This document shows, in pieces, positions 43,867 through 54,294 of a stretch of DNA of 64,000 nucleotides; positions within the stretch are counted from its first letter, which is position 1, and the number at the start of each line of letters is the position of its first letter. Under the pieces are notes generated by a model. It was given only the letters and a program-made list of their open reading frames with translations, made no database searches and was not told the DNA's origin. The stretch spans positions 19,567,366-19,631,365 of the forward strand of contig CAMZMU010000075.1 of assembly GCA_947311845.1 (NCBI GenBank), in the 5' to 3' direction. Source of the DNA: Poa pratensis (Eukaryota; Streptophyta; Magnoliopsida; Poales; Poaceae). Made by a program: the position numbers and the translations under genes.

Positions 43867-46800
43867 TTACAATGGAGCCGGTTCCCTTGTAGCATCGACT
43901 GCCGGCGGTTCCCTTGTAGCATCGACTGCAGGGGGTGGAGGTGGTCTTTCGTCAAAGTAGAATTCACCGTGTTCATCTATGACATGTGTAAGTAAGAATC
44001 CCGCCAATTCCTCCGCAATAGCTTTTACGCGGTTGCGTGGTAGGAGCTGGCTCCGCTTGTTTGACATCTTTAAAAGAAGGAAATAAAATCAGCTATGATC
44101 GAAACTAAACACAATTGATGCATGGTGGCAAAATAAAAGTTGTGTATGATGTTCACGTACCTCTCGATTTCTTACACTCTTGACTCTCTCATTGACCTTC
44201 GTGTGAATGTACTCGCAAACGTAGTATCCACATAGTTCTGTCCCCTGTGGTTGTCGCAGACACCACTATATATACAAGAATATAATTTAATCAAATAATA
44301 ATCAAGAGAATGATAATGGTATTAGAAAGATACACGTAGTAGTACTTACGTTGTTAGACTTGAACTCCAGCTTTTCTGGCCATACACCGCGTTCTTCCGC
44401 TTTGAACTTTCTGTAAACCCTGTCCGGAAAAGAAAATGAATTGAGTAGTTATTACTTATACTTTTGATATCCGGAAATGAACGAAAGAGGCTGATATAGT
44501 GCGATTGAAATTACCTCTTGAGCATTAGACGCACGCTTTTGTATTCATTTTGATCTTTCCTTAGTGAGTCCCAGACTTCAACTTCTCCTTCCTCGAGTCT
44601 AATGATTAGCAGAATGTAGTGGAACCTGCGCACGTTTATATACGCAGGTATTCAGAACTTATCGATTACACTTTATATCGGGGAAGCAAAATAGAATGTG
44701 TAGAAGACGGTAAAACTCACCCGAAGTTGTAAGGAAATAGTATTTCCTTTTTGGTACTTTGTCGCTTAAAGAACGTTAGCAAAACGTCCTCTGTGTTCAC
44801 GGGATTTTCATCCACGGTCTTGACATGAACTTTATCCGGGTCAATGAAACCAATGTCCCAGATTCCTTCGAGTCTGCATTCACGTATCTTCATTCTGCAT
44901 AATTAGCGTACAAAAGAATTTTGTGACGATAATTACAAGCAATGAACGAGAGCTTATAACTATAGATAATTAAATTACACGAATAAATTACTTACAGACA
45001 ATAGCAGCTGATGAGAGATTTGTCGAGAGCACGTTGATTGTACATCTGAAAAAGTTCTCGGAACTCAACATGCACACAATATTCTCGGAAGTAGTGTTGT
45101 TCCTTAACCGCCGCCATGAGATAGAATTTCCCTTCTTTTGCGGCGGTCATGTACCAGCGATTCAAATTCCATAACTGTGTTGTTAGCTGGCTCGGATTTT
45201 CCACCATAGGCAGCCCGAGTTCAAAATCAAATCGTGGGGCAATCTCCGCCATGGGGTAACCTGAGTCGCCAAGGACAACTTCTCCATGCTCGATTTCCCG
45301 AGTTTCAGAAGGTACAATGAGCGGGGCGAGCGATTGTGCTTCTTGTTCTCCGAGCTGGGCAACTCCTTTCCCGCACAATTTCTCTTGCTCATTCTGCGAG
45401 GAAAGTACCTTGTCAATACCTCGCTCGTAGTCTGAAATGGGCGGAGGTGGAGGGTCATATAGGTTGTCAACGGTTTGATCTTTTACCTCATTTGGTATAG
45501 TCTTCAGAAGTTCCTTTATGGGGTCAAGTCTTGCCTCCACTCTTTCCTTCTTTTTCTGCTCAAAAAAGGCTCTCGACCCTTCACGTAGGCTCTCAGCTAT
45601 TTCCTGCTGAGTCATCTCAGAAGTTAACTTCTCAGGAGCCTTGACTTCCTTGGGGTTCTCAGGAGCCCGCACACTTTTTCCACGTTTCTTGACAGGGGTG
45701 GACGACGGGAACAGCTTCCGCTTTGTCAAGTTACTAGTGGGCGCATCAGTCGGTTGACGGGACAGCGCGGGAGATGGACTCGCGGCGGGATCCCAAACTT
45801 CGTGGGGGGAGGCGGGTGGACTTTGATGTGGTGAATGTCTAACGGGAGGAGTCGGTGGCCTTGGCTCCGAGTCTGGAAACTTGATGTATTTCTTCTTCCA
45901 TAGAACGATACCAAACTCAACTTCTCCCAATGTCTTCTCGCCTTCAGCTCCAGGAAATTCAAGACGTATTGCGTTGAATCCCGGCATAACTTTCGTGACC
46001 CCGACACGAGCAAATCCAGGCGGAATCACACCAAAATGGAAGGTTTCTCCAGGTTGATGTCGTAAAGCATAGCCAGTCGCCACCGGATAAGTAATGTTCA
46101 TCATCGGCGCATGTAACTCACAATTTGTCTTCTCCGTGATATCATCCACGGGGTAGTGAGCCGCCGATGGTTCAGCAACTGGTTCATCAACTGCAGGATC
46201 TTGTAGCTGCGTGGAACCCACGCTGCTTTTCCGCTGAGATGGGCAGGCATCGCCTGCAGGATCTTCTACTCGCAGTTGAGATTCCCTGGTCTGGGTCATT
46301 GAGGCCAGTTGCTTCTGCACATCCTGCACCGTGCGTTCTAATGCAGTAACCCTCTCCGCCTCCCTCTTCTTACTTCTGCAATGTTTTCTATAAGTTGCAA
46401 CGTCTTCCGGAAACCCTTCAAGAAAACCAACCCCGCCTCCTCTGGCTCGACATCGCCCCCAGTGTTCTTTATTCCCGAGGGCTTGTGAAAGCTCGTCGTC
46501 CTCTCTATCGGGAACAAATTTTCCCTCCTTGACTAGTACTATGACATTTTTTATTTTTCTGATGACTCTTCTAATTTTTCTCCGCCATTTTCCCTTTGCA
46601 ACAATCAGCCCTGTTTCTGGGTGCAACACTGCCCCATGCGCGAACAACCAGAACTTGGACCTGTCGGGCCAGTCATCTGTCTGTGGAGTGATCCCTTTTA
46701 GTCGCAGCTCGTCTTCATAGGCTTGCCACTTAGGCAAGGCAGTCTTGTAGCCACCTGAGCCCAAATGATGGAAATATTTCTTCTTCGAGGCATTCAACTT

Positions 46801-47660
46801 ATTTTGTGTCGATCGGGCCACAGAGACGCCCGAATTCTTATACGCCGCAAATTCAGCCCAATCATCTTTTAGCTTCTCTAGATGTCCTTTGAAAACTATA
46901 TCTTTGTTCCCATATTTTCTCCACAATGTGTTCTTCCAGTTGTTGAATTGCTGGGCCATCTTGCTAAGAGTCCACTCCTTGACTTTATCCTTCATCTTCT
47001 GTGGGAGATCTGCCGGTAGGTTGAATTTAGACATCATCGAGTCCCAAAGGGTCTCTTTAATTCTTTGCTCGAGATATTTTGCGCCTATGTTGGCTTTCTT
47101 CGGCTCATTCCATTCTGTCACAGTGATCGGGACCATGTCCCTTACAAAAACTCCGCACTGCCGTACATATTTATTGTAGATTCCATCGGGTTTCTCTGGT
47201 TTGCCTTTGAAGGTAACTTCGTCGATCGACAACGTTGCACCTTCCGGGAGCTTTAACCCTTGGGCCGGGCCTCGTACGGGGATTGACGACTTAGATCCAG
47301 AGGGCTGAAAGAAAAATGTTTCGTTAATAAGTGCGCATATAAATCAATTAATGCATCTAGCTATAGTGATCAACAAGACTTAATATATACCTTCTTCTTA
47401 GCTAGGGCATCGTCCGCCTTAGATCCAGACGGTTCTTCTTCGTCGTCGTCGTCATCTCTGAATTTTTCTAACTCAAGTCCCTCACCGGAGTCATTCAAAC
47501 ATTTCGCGCTGAATTCTTCGGCGTCTTCTCCGTCGGACGAATCTTCTCCATCGGAATATTCTCCATCGGAATTGGGTCCGGCAGCGGTGTTATATATTAT
47601 TTGTTGGAGACGGTCTTCTTCCTCCAAATCTCGGACGAAGGTGGGGGCATCGTCCGCCAT
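43867..47660 (-). CDS. CACTA ORF2: seven-exon gene with C-terminal Ulp1-like cysteine protease domain, intact
   Basis: Exons on the minus strand: 47391-47660, 44996-47304, 44721-44894, 44515-44625, 44350-44419, 44161-44265 and 43867-44067. All junctions are GT/AG, phases fit, and the CDS is 3240 bp (1079 aa). The N-terminus is acidic (DGEYSDGEDSSDGEDAEEF). A long charged, proline-rich middle follows (to about residue 860). The C-terminal part has FHYILLII (His920), VEVWDS (Asp937) and PQGTELCGYYVC (Gln985, Cys990), a His-Asp-Cys triad in the order and spacing of C48/Ulp1 SUMO-protease-like domains. A proline-rich tail with a PPAVDATRE repeat ends the protein. Triticeae CACTA elements commonly carry such a second gene; its role in transposition is unknown. 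The gene is fully open although the element's transposase is broken. ATG 47660 opens the MADDAPTFVRDLEEED segment. The GC-rich region near 48600-48940 may hold its promoter or leader. Confidence 0.87.
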
Positions 47661-47689
47661 AGCTCAATGTCACTGCAAATTTTGAAACT

Positions 47690-48205
47690 TAGCAATATTT
47701 CTAACTTAACAATATTTCGAACTTAACAATATTTCTAACTTAGCAATATTTGAAACTTAGCAATATTTCAAACTTAACAATATTTCAAACTTAGCAATAT
47801 TTGAAACTTAGCAATATTTCAAACTTTACAATATTTCTAACTTTACAATATTTCAAACTTAGCAATATTTGAAATTTAGCAATATTTCAAACTTACAATA
47901 TTTCTAACTTAACAATATTTCGAACTTAATATTTCTAACTTAGCAATATTTGAAACTTAGCAATATTTCAAACTTAACAATATTTCAAACTTAGCAAAAT
48001 TTTAAACTTTACAATGTTTCAAACTTTACAATGTTAAACTATATTTGAAACTTAGCAATATTTGAAATTTGCAATATTTGAAACTTTGCAATATTTCTAA
48101 CTTTCAAAATTGCTAACTTTCAAAAATGCTAATTGAAACTTAGCAAGATTTGAAACTTTGCAATATTTGAAACTTGCAATATTTGAAACTTAGCAACATT
48201 TTTTA
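47690..48205 (-). repeat. AT-rich minisatellite upstream of CACTA ORF2
   Basis: Tandem short units of about 18 bp based on aacttagcaatatttgaa (variants aacttaacaatatttcaaac and aactttacaatatttc) fill this stretch, with perhaps 25-28 copies. They degrade into AT-rich sequence (48205-48590). The array sits just 5' of the ORF2 ATG, in the presumed promoter or leader, so it could influence its expression. Confidence 0.85.
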
Positions 48206-48589
48206 TTTTGAACAACAAATTTTCATACTCATTTTACACAAGAATTTTCATACAAAAATTACAAAAGTACAAAGTACTAAATTACAAAAAATGCTATCTA
48301 TATTTTCATTCTAAGCTATCTATATTTCTGTTATTTTGCTATCTACAAAATGAATAAAATGCTATCTATATTTTGCTATCTACAAAATTGGTACAAATTT
48401 CTAAAAATGCTAAACAAAATTTAAAACTTAACTAAAAATAGTAATAAAAAAAGTAATAACAAAAAAATTGCTACTAAAAAAAAAGACTTAGCTAAACTAA
48501 ACTTAGCTAAAAAAACAGTACTCAAATTACTTAGGTAAACTAAACTTAATATTAACTAAAAAAAACAGTACTAAAAAAAAATTACCTTG

Positions 48590-48950
48590 ATGTGGTACTG
48601 TGGTGTGGCCGGCCGGAGTGGAGAGAGCAGCGCGGTGGAGCACGCACGGCGGCCGGAGTGGGCGCGCGGGGCGTCCACGGCGTCGAGTGGGTGCGCGCGG
48701 CGGCCGGAGTGGGCGTCGTCGTCGACGTACGGGGAAATGGAGCGGTGGCTGAGAGGGCGGCGCGGCGGTCTCGTCGGAGTGGGCGCCCGGGGCGTCGACG
48801 GCGTGGAGCGGGCGCGGGGCGTCGACGGCGTGGGGGCGTCGACGGCGCGGACAGCGGGGGGCGTCGACGGCATGGACGCGGCAGGGCTTCGCCAGCGTGG
48901 TGTCGAGAGGAGCGCGCGGGCGTCGTCGTCTTCGAGTAGAGTTATTGAAT
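48590..48950. other. Very GC-rich block between AT-rich minisatellite and subterminal-type repeats
   Basis: It has dense repeats of cggccggagtgggcgcg, ggcgtcgacggcg and related words, roughly 75% GC or more, which keep several frames open on both strands. No protein family is recognisable, and the long open frames are a composition effect. It may be the CpG-rich promoter or leader of CACTA ORF2 (minus). The abrupt switch from AT-rich to GC-rich at about 48590 is notable. Confidence 0.5.
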
Positions 48951-48964
48951 TTGGGGATCGATCC

Positions 48965-49150
48965 CCTGCTTTAACTGCAGAACAGGCCTTTAGTACCGGT
49001 TGTAGACTACAACCGGTACTAAAGGGTCTTTAGTACCGGTTGTAGACTACAACCGGTGCTAAAGGTGCCTTTTGGGCCGCGGCTAAAATTCCCGCGCGCA
49101 GCCCAGCCCTTTAGTACCGGTTGTAGTTTACAACCGGTACTAATGGGCTT
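48965..49150. repeat. Internal copies of CACTA subterminal repeats
   Basis: Three inverted-repeat words, ctttagtaccggttgtagac with the complement tacaaccggtactaaaggg, occur at about 48988-49026, 49027-49066 and 49110-49144. They are the same motif as the terminal array at 43445-43655 but lie in the spacer between ORF2 and ORF3, about 5.5 kb from the end. Each can fold as a hairpin. Confidence 0.85.
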
Positions 49151-49670
49151 TTTGAATTTTTTTTCTCTAGTTTTTTTTCTTTCTTTTGTTTTCTGTTTTT
49201 TATATCTATTTGGTTTCTATTTTGTTTTTTTCTCTACTTTCTTCTCTACTGCCACCAGGTGATGTCGCCGCAGTAGTCACCCGACGCGGACGCCGAGATC
49301 TGAAGACGGAGGAAAGCCATATCGGCGGGGGCGACGCCCCGATTCAATCCTCTTCAGGCGAGCACGCCAACCGACGACCACCGCCGGGAGCAGGCCACAC
49401 CACCTCCAGTACCTCCGCAGAAAGGTCAGAGCAAACCCAACCGCGACGAAGAGAGGAACAGAGGACACAATCTCCAAAAGCCGGCCGCCATCTTCGCAAC
49501 CGTGTGAACCAAGATACAACTCCGATGTGCGGTCAACTGTCTTATGCAGAGACGATTTAACATACAACTAGACATCTACGTTACAACTTCACTAGTTCTA
49601 AATACTGGATAGAACAAATTAAGGTACAACTTGAAATTACGATACAACACAAGTTAAACAAAGACTCTAC
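49151..49670. other. CACTA spacer, T-rich then GC-rich
   Basis: T-rich sequence (49150-49250) is followed by a GC-rich block (49255-49510) with no recognisable protein in either strand, and then AT-rich sequence up to the ORF3 stop. Nothing identifiable was seen. Confidence 0.4.
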
Positions 49671-50162
49671 CTATCTCCCATCAATGCCTTTTGACGAAGA
49701 TTCTGTCTTCTTGCCTTCCTTGCCCTTTGACGAAGATTCTGCCTTCTTGCCTTTGCCCTTGGACGAAGCTTCAGCCTTCTTGCTCAGTGGTTCAACCCTC
49801 CTTTCCTTTGACGACGGCATGAAATCGTCGTCATCATCGCTGTCAACTACCCAGAGACAGGAACGACCGTACGAATCACGGTCACCTTCAGTTCGGTAGA
49901 ACGGACTATTCGTAACTTTCCTGTCAAACTTCTCTGCAAGCGTGAGCATTTCTGCACGAATTTGGAGCGGGGTCCTATACGGAAACCCATCGCGGCATAG
50001 CTTCGCCCCGAGCAAAGCGAGATGACTCTCAGTGTGCAAAATTTCTTCAATTGGAACTACCCTACCATCTACCTTCAAATTGCTCGAAAGCCTGGCGAGA
50101 TGCTCGGATGCGGAAATGTGAAACCCGGACACACACTTCTCGCAAGGACCAATACACACCAT
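49671..50162 (-). CDS. CACTA extra ORF (ORF3), 163 aa, unknown function
   Basis: The frame from ATG 50162 begins MVCIGPCEKCVSGFHISASE and continues with IEEILHTESHLALLGAKLCR, an acidic run (DSDDDDDFM) and a lysine/serine-rich tail with a repeated AESSSKGK motif. A TATA box (tataaaac on the minus strand, about 50201-50208) lies 40-46 nt upstream of the ATG, a good core-promoter distance. It is collinear with TNP2 and ORF2 and lies between them. I do not recognise a domain. The basic repetitive tail could bind nucleic acid or act as a nuclear signal, an inference. An upstream in-frame TTG is not needed. Confidence 0.55.
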   Translation of the reverse strand: MVCIGPCEKCVSGFHISASEHLARLSSNLKVDGRVVPIEEILHTESHLALLGAKLCRDGFPYRTPLQIRAEMLTLAEKFDRKVTNSPFYRTEGDRDSYGRSCLWVVDSDDDDDFMPSSKERRVEPLSKKAEASSKGKGKKAESSSKGKEGKKTESSSKGIDGR

Positions 50163-50200
50163 GCTTGCGCTCAAGTGAGTACCATGCCTACCTTCGACTG

Positions 50201-50210
50201 GGTTTTATAG
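50201..50210 (-). promoter_or_regulatory. TATA box for CACTA ORF3
   Basis: The minus strand reads ctataaaacc here. The predicted start site, about 30 nt downstream, is near 50175, leaving a leader of roughly 13 nt before ATG 50162. Confidence 0.5.
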
Positions 50211-50284
50211 AACTACCGGTGGCGGCATTTGGGGGGAACGATAGCGGGAAATATTTGGGCGGGAAACGGTGGCGGGATCGAATT

Positions 50285-50785
50285 AAGTTGCCTACCTTCT
50301 CCAGTGGATCAGGAAGAAGCACACGGATCGTGTGTTTCCTTCCAGCGATTGGGAGCCGTTGGATCAAGCGGTGTGTTTCTTTCGAGCGCTTGTGAGCCCT
50401 TGGATCAGGAAGAAGCACACGGATCGTGTGTTTCCTTCCAGCGCTTGGGAGCCGTTGGATCAAGCGGTGTGTTTCTTTTAAGTGCTTGTGAGACGTTGGA
50501 TCAGGGGTGAGCCCGACTTTAGTCCCGGTTGGTGTTACCAACCGGTACTAAAGAAGCACACGGATCGTGTGTTTCTTTCAAGCGCTCGTGAGACGTTGGA
50601 TCAGAGGTGTGTTTCTTTTAAGTGCTTGTGAGACGTTGGATCAGGGGTGAGCCCGACTTTAGTCCCGGTTGGTGTTACCAACCGGTACTAAAGAAGCACA
50701 CGGATCGTGTGTTTCTTTCAAGCGCTCGTGAGACGTTGGATCAGAGGTGTGTTTCTTTTGAGGGATTGTGAGCTGTTGGATCAGC
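50285..50785 (+). repeat. Nested tandem repeats with embedded CACTA-type hairpins
   Basis: Short units of the type gcacacggatcgtgtgtttc plus gagacgttggatcag repeat irregularly. On top of these a 140-bp unit is duplicated: tcaggggtgagcccgacttt starts at 50501 and again at 50641. Each 140-bp unit includes the inverted repeat ctttagtcccggttggtgtt / accaaccggtactaaag. The two 140-bp copies are almost identical, so the duplication is recent. Confidence 0.85.
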
Positions 50786-50817
50786 AGTATCACGACCACT
50801 TCGTGAGCCACATGACC

Positions 50818-50827
50818 CTATATATAG
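50818..50827 (+). promoter_or_regulatory. TATA-like box on the plus strand
   Basis: The sequence ctatatatag on the plus strand is followed about 30 nt later by a CA-rich tcactcactcacacaaaac, a plausible start-site context. The only candidate product downstream is the hairpin-rich stretch 50909-51125, since no plus-strand protein frame follows. Promoter activity is unproven. Confidence 0.35.
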
Positions 50828-50908
50828 CCCACCTCCCGGAATTCCAGCGTCACTCACTCACACAAAACATTCCATCGTCACTCGGAGAGGCATCTTTGGG
50901 CAACCAGC

Positions 50909-51002
50909 GGCAAGACGTCTCTGATGACCTGCGACCGTTCCAAACGGTTGCAGATCATCAGAGATGTCTTGCCGGACGGTTGTAGATCATCAGAGACGTC
51001 TT
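50909..51002 (+). repeat. 31-bp stem hairpin plus a second copy of its 3' arm
   Basis: The 5' arm at 50909-50939 (ggcaagacgtctctgatgac...) pairs with 50943-50973 (aacggttgcagatcatcaga...) across a 3-nt loop. There are only three non-Watson-Crick positions, two of them G-U in RNA. A second copy of the 3' arm (ggacggttgtagatcatcag) follows at 50974-51002. Small-RNA or regulatory function is speculative; it could be another transposon subterminal structure. Confidence 0.7.
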
Positions 51003-51034
51003 ACCTCTGCTTGGATCGAAGTGGCGCTCAAACA

Positions 51035-51140
51035 CAAAACATTCGGGTTTCCTAGCTATGCCCGACACTGAATGCAACGACATTCGACCGTGAATCAGTG
51101 TCGGGCTGTAGCTAGGAGAAACCGTGTGTTTTGTTTCCCA
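51035..51140 (+). repeat. About 45-bp stem hairpin
   Basis: The left arm cgggtttcctagctatgccc and cgacactga pair with tcagtgtcgggctgtagcta and the following ggagaaaccg around a loop of about 23 nt. Pairing extends weakly outward through acacaaaaca / tgttttgt. A third, single copy of attcgggttccctagctacg follows at about 51156. It sits between the TNP2 3' end and the first hairpin. Confidence 0.65.
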
Positions 51141-51277
51141 GGTTACTCACTCATATATTCGGGTTCCCTAGCTACGTCCTGCAACCGTTTAGATCTCTCT
51201 TCTGAGTTTTCAGGACATAGTTACATAAAAGGTTTAATACATTATTACACATCAGCAACAACATCCCTATCTAGTGT

Positions 51278-54200
51278 TCACTTTTTCTTCTTGTGTGTCC
51301 CTTTCTTCTGATTGCGTCGTAGCCATGGACAATCTTCATCATTCAACACGGTGCTTGGGTCAGTTTTCACTTTGAAGGGCGGAATTTCAGCAAACTTATT
51401 GTAATCTTCTGACATGTCTGTCTTGTCCTCCACTCCCACGATGTTTCTTTTTCCTGAAAGAACTATGTGGCGCTTTGGCTCATTGTATGATGTACCGGCT
51501 TGCTTATCTTTTCTTTTTTTCGGTCTGGAAGACATGTCCTTCACATAGAAAACCTGAGCCACATCATTGGCTAGGACGAATGGCTCGGTTTTGTACGCAA
51601 GATTTTTGAGATCCACTGTAGTCATTCCGTACCGCTTGTCTATCTCTACCCCGCATGACAGGTTAACCCATTTGCACTGAAACAAAGGGATCTTAAAAAA
51701 GGTCCATAGTCAAGTTCCCATATCTGCTGTATGCAACCATAATATGTGTCCTTTGTTCCATCATCGTTTGTTGCATCAAAGCGGACACCACTGTTATGGT
51801 TAGTGCTCTTTTTGTCTTGGGTTTCCGTGTAAAATGTATTCCCATTTATCTCGTACCCTTGGAAAGTCAATATAGTCGAAGATGGTGACTTGGCCAACAA
51901 GTATAGCTCTTGTCCAACAGTGTTGTCATTAATGAGATGTGTACGCAACCAACTGCCGAAAGTATCCACGTGTTTTCTTTAATCCAGAAGTCAGTCTTCT
52001 CCGGGTATTGAGCGTAAAATATCCATGTGTTCCACGATATACGGAGCCACCAATCTGGAATTTTGTAGAACTGTGTAGTGTGCTTGAGTGAAAAAATGCC
52101 CGTCCATACTTTTGTTGCTTTCTTTCCTAGCGTGCCTTTTCCACGCAGTCTCCCCTCATGGCGTGATTGAGGAACACCGATGGGCTTAAGATCTGGAATA
52201 AAGTCAACACAAAACTCAATGACCTCCTCTGTTCCATAGCCCTTGGACATGCTTCCTTCTGGCCTAGCACGGTTATGAACGTATTTCTTTAAGACTCCCA
52301 TGAACCTCTCAAAGGGGAACATGTTGTGTAGAAATACAGGACCGAGAATGGAAATCTCTTCGACTAGGTGAACTATGAGGTGCGTCATAATATTGAAGAA
52401 GGCCGGTGGAAACACCAACTCAAAGCTGACAAGACATTGGACCACACCCGTCTGTAAACTTGGTAGAGTTGCTGGATCAATTACCTTCTGAGAAATTGCA
52501 TTCAGGAATGCACATAGCTTGACAATGGGTACTCGAACGTTTTCCGGTAGAAGCCCCCTCAATGCAACAGGAAGTAATTGTGTCATAATCACGTGGCAGT
52601 CATGAGACTTCAGGTTTTGGAACTTTTTCTCTGCCATGTTTATTATTCCCTTTATATTCGACGAGTAGCCAGACGGGACCTTGATACTGCTCAGGACTTG
52701 AAAAAAGATCTCCTTCTCTTCTTTGGTAAGAGCGTAGCTGGAAGTACCTTGGTACTTCTCTGAATTCAGGTTGTCTCTTCGTGCGTACTTTGCTGGTCCT
52801 GCCGTGCATCCGCTGTATCTTTCGTCTTCCCATACACGCCTAAGAAGTTTAGCAGGTTCACGCAAAGATTTTTCGTCACGTGCATCACGTCGATTGCAGA
52901 GCGAACCTCTAGGATTTCCCAATAGGGTAAATCCCAAAATATAGATTTCTTTTTCCACAAGGGTACGCGCTTGTTTGCGTCTTTGGAACATTTAGACTGC
53001 CAGGACCCTTTCCAAATATTACTTCCAAATCCTTGACCATGCCATATAAACATCACCATCAGGCGTGTAGGCTTCGTCCGGATATCTGCCAAACCTTTGA
53101 AGCTTGCCTCTTTCTTACGTGATGCCCGGTTGGAAGAAACGACGATGCCCATGTACACATTCTTGTTACCTATATATACTGTCAGTCTTATCTAAACAGT
53201 GCGTGCATGCATTGTATCCCTTGTTCGACTGTCCTGAAATGTTACTAAGAGCATGCCAATCATTGATGGTTACAAACAGCAACGCTCGTAGGCCAAATTC
53301 CTCTTGTTTGTACTCATCCCACACACGTACACCTTCGTCAGACCACAACTGTAAAAGTTCGTCAACTAATGGCCTCAGATACACATCAATGTCGTTGCCG
53401 GGTTGTTTCGGTCCTTGGATAAGCACTGGCATCATAATATACTTTTGCTTCATGCACAACCAAGGGGGAAGGTTATAGATACATAGAGTCACGGGCCAGG
53501 TGCTATGACTGCTGCTCTGCTCCCCAAACGGATTCAAGCCATCTGTACTTAGACCAAACCTTAAGTTCCTTGCGTCAGCTGCAAAATCCCCAAACGCACT
53601 GTCGATTTTTCTCCACTGAGACCCATCAGCGGGGTGTCTGAGCATCTCGTCTTCCTTACGGTCTTCTTTGTGCCATCGCAACAACTTGGCATGCTCTTTG
53701 TTTCGGAACAAACGTTTCAACCGTGGTATTATAGGAGCATACCACATCACCTTCGCGGGAACCCTCTTCCTGGGGCTCGGCTCGCCCTCAATATCACCTG
53801 GGTCATCTCGCGCGATCTTATACCGCAATGCACCGCATATCGGGCATGCATTCAAATTCTCGTACTTCTCACCGCGGTAGAGGATGCAGTCATTGATGCA
53901 TGCATGTATCTTCTGCACCTCTAATCCTAGAGGGCAGACAATCTTCTTTGCTTCGTACGTGCTGTGGGGCATTTCATTATTCCTCGGAAGATTCTTCTTA
54001 AATATTTGTAGCAACTCATGAAATGCCTTGTCAGATATTCCATTCTTTGCCTTCCACTGCAGCAATTCCAGGGTGGTACCTAGCTTTTTTGGTCATCTTC
54101 ACAATTTGGGTACAACGGTTTTTTGTGATCCTCTAACATGCGCTCCAGCTTCGACCACTCGTTTTCAGTTACGCAGTTCATCTGTTCATCACGAATGACC

Positions 54201-54294
54201 TGACGAAGATCATCATCGTCGGACTGATCAACAATGACCTCATGCTCTTCCCCCATTGTAGTATCACCGTGTTCATCAGAGAACACGGGATAGT
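51278..54294 (-). pseudogene. CACTA TNP2-type transposase, 5'-truncated and frameshifted
   Basis: On the minus strand, pieces of a TNP2 (Transposase_21) protein are followed by DUF4218- and DUF4216-like regions. Clear landmarks are VCPLGLEVQKIHACINDCIL, LNACPICGALRYKI and FGLSTDGLNPFGEQSS (53166-54065), then FWDLPYWEILEVRSAIDVMH and HVTKNLCVNLLNFLGVYGKT (about 52990-52810), PPAFFNIMTHLIVHLVEEI and FPFERFMGVLKKYVHNRARP (52200-52450), and NLAYKTEPFVLANDVAQVFY (about 51560). The frame changes at about 54083 (6 A instead of 7 in a homopolymer), near 53150, at least twice near 53110-53000, and near 51970 and 51690. No in-frame stop was noticed within the correct-frame pieces. The 5' end, which should include the transposase-associated zinc domain, is cut off by the Gypsy LTR at 54295. 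This copy cannot make transposase. Confidence 0.87.

Larger units (their letters stand above)
43445..54294 (-). mobile_element. CACTA (En/Spm-type) DNA transposon, right part cut by a Gypsy insertion
   Basis: The 3' terminus reads cactagtagagaaccc at 43445, preceded by CTA, a possible 3-bp target duplication. It is followed by inverted subterminal repeats of ctttagtaccggt/accggtactaaag to about 43650. On the minus strand the element encodes TNP2 transposase (51278-54294, broken) and then ORF2 with a Ulp1-like domain (43867-47660, intact). A small extra ORF lies between them at 49671-50162. At 54294/54295 the TNP2 gene is interrupted by a Tat Gypsy LTR; the other CACTA end must lie right of the window. 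The element is thus at least 10.8 kb without the nested Gypsy. Confidence 0.88.

Noticed and set aside
48587..49033. 148- and 115-codon frames in the GC-rich CACTA block
   Set aside because: Very high GC and short repeats leave several frames open on both strands; no domain or codon pattern of a gene.
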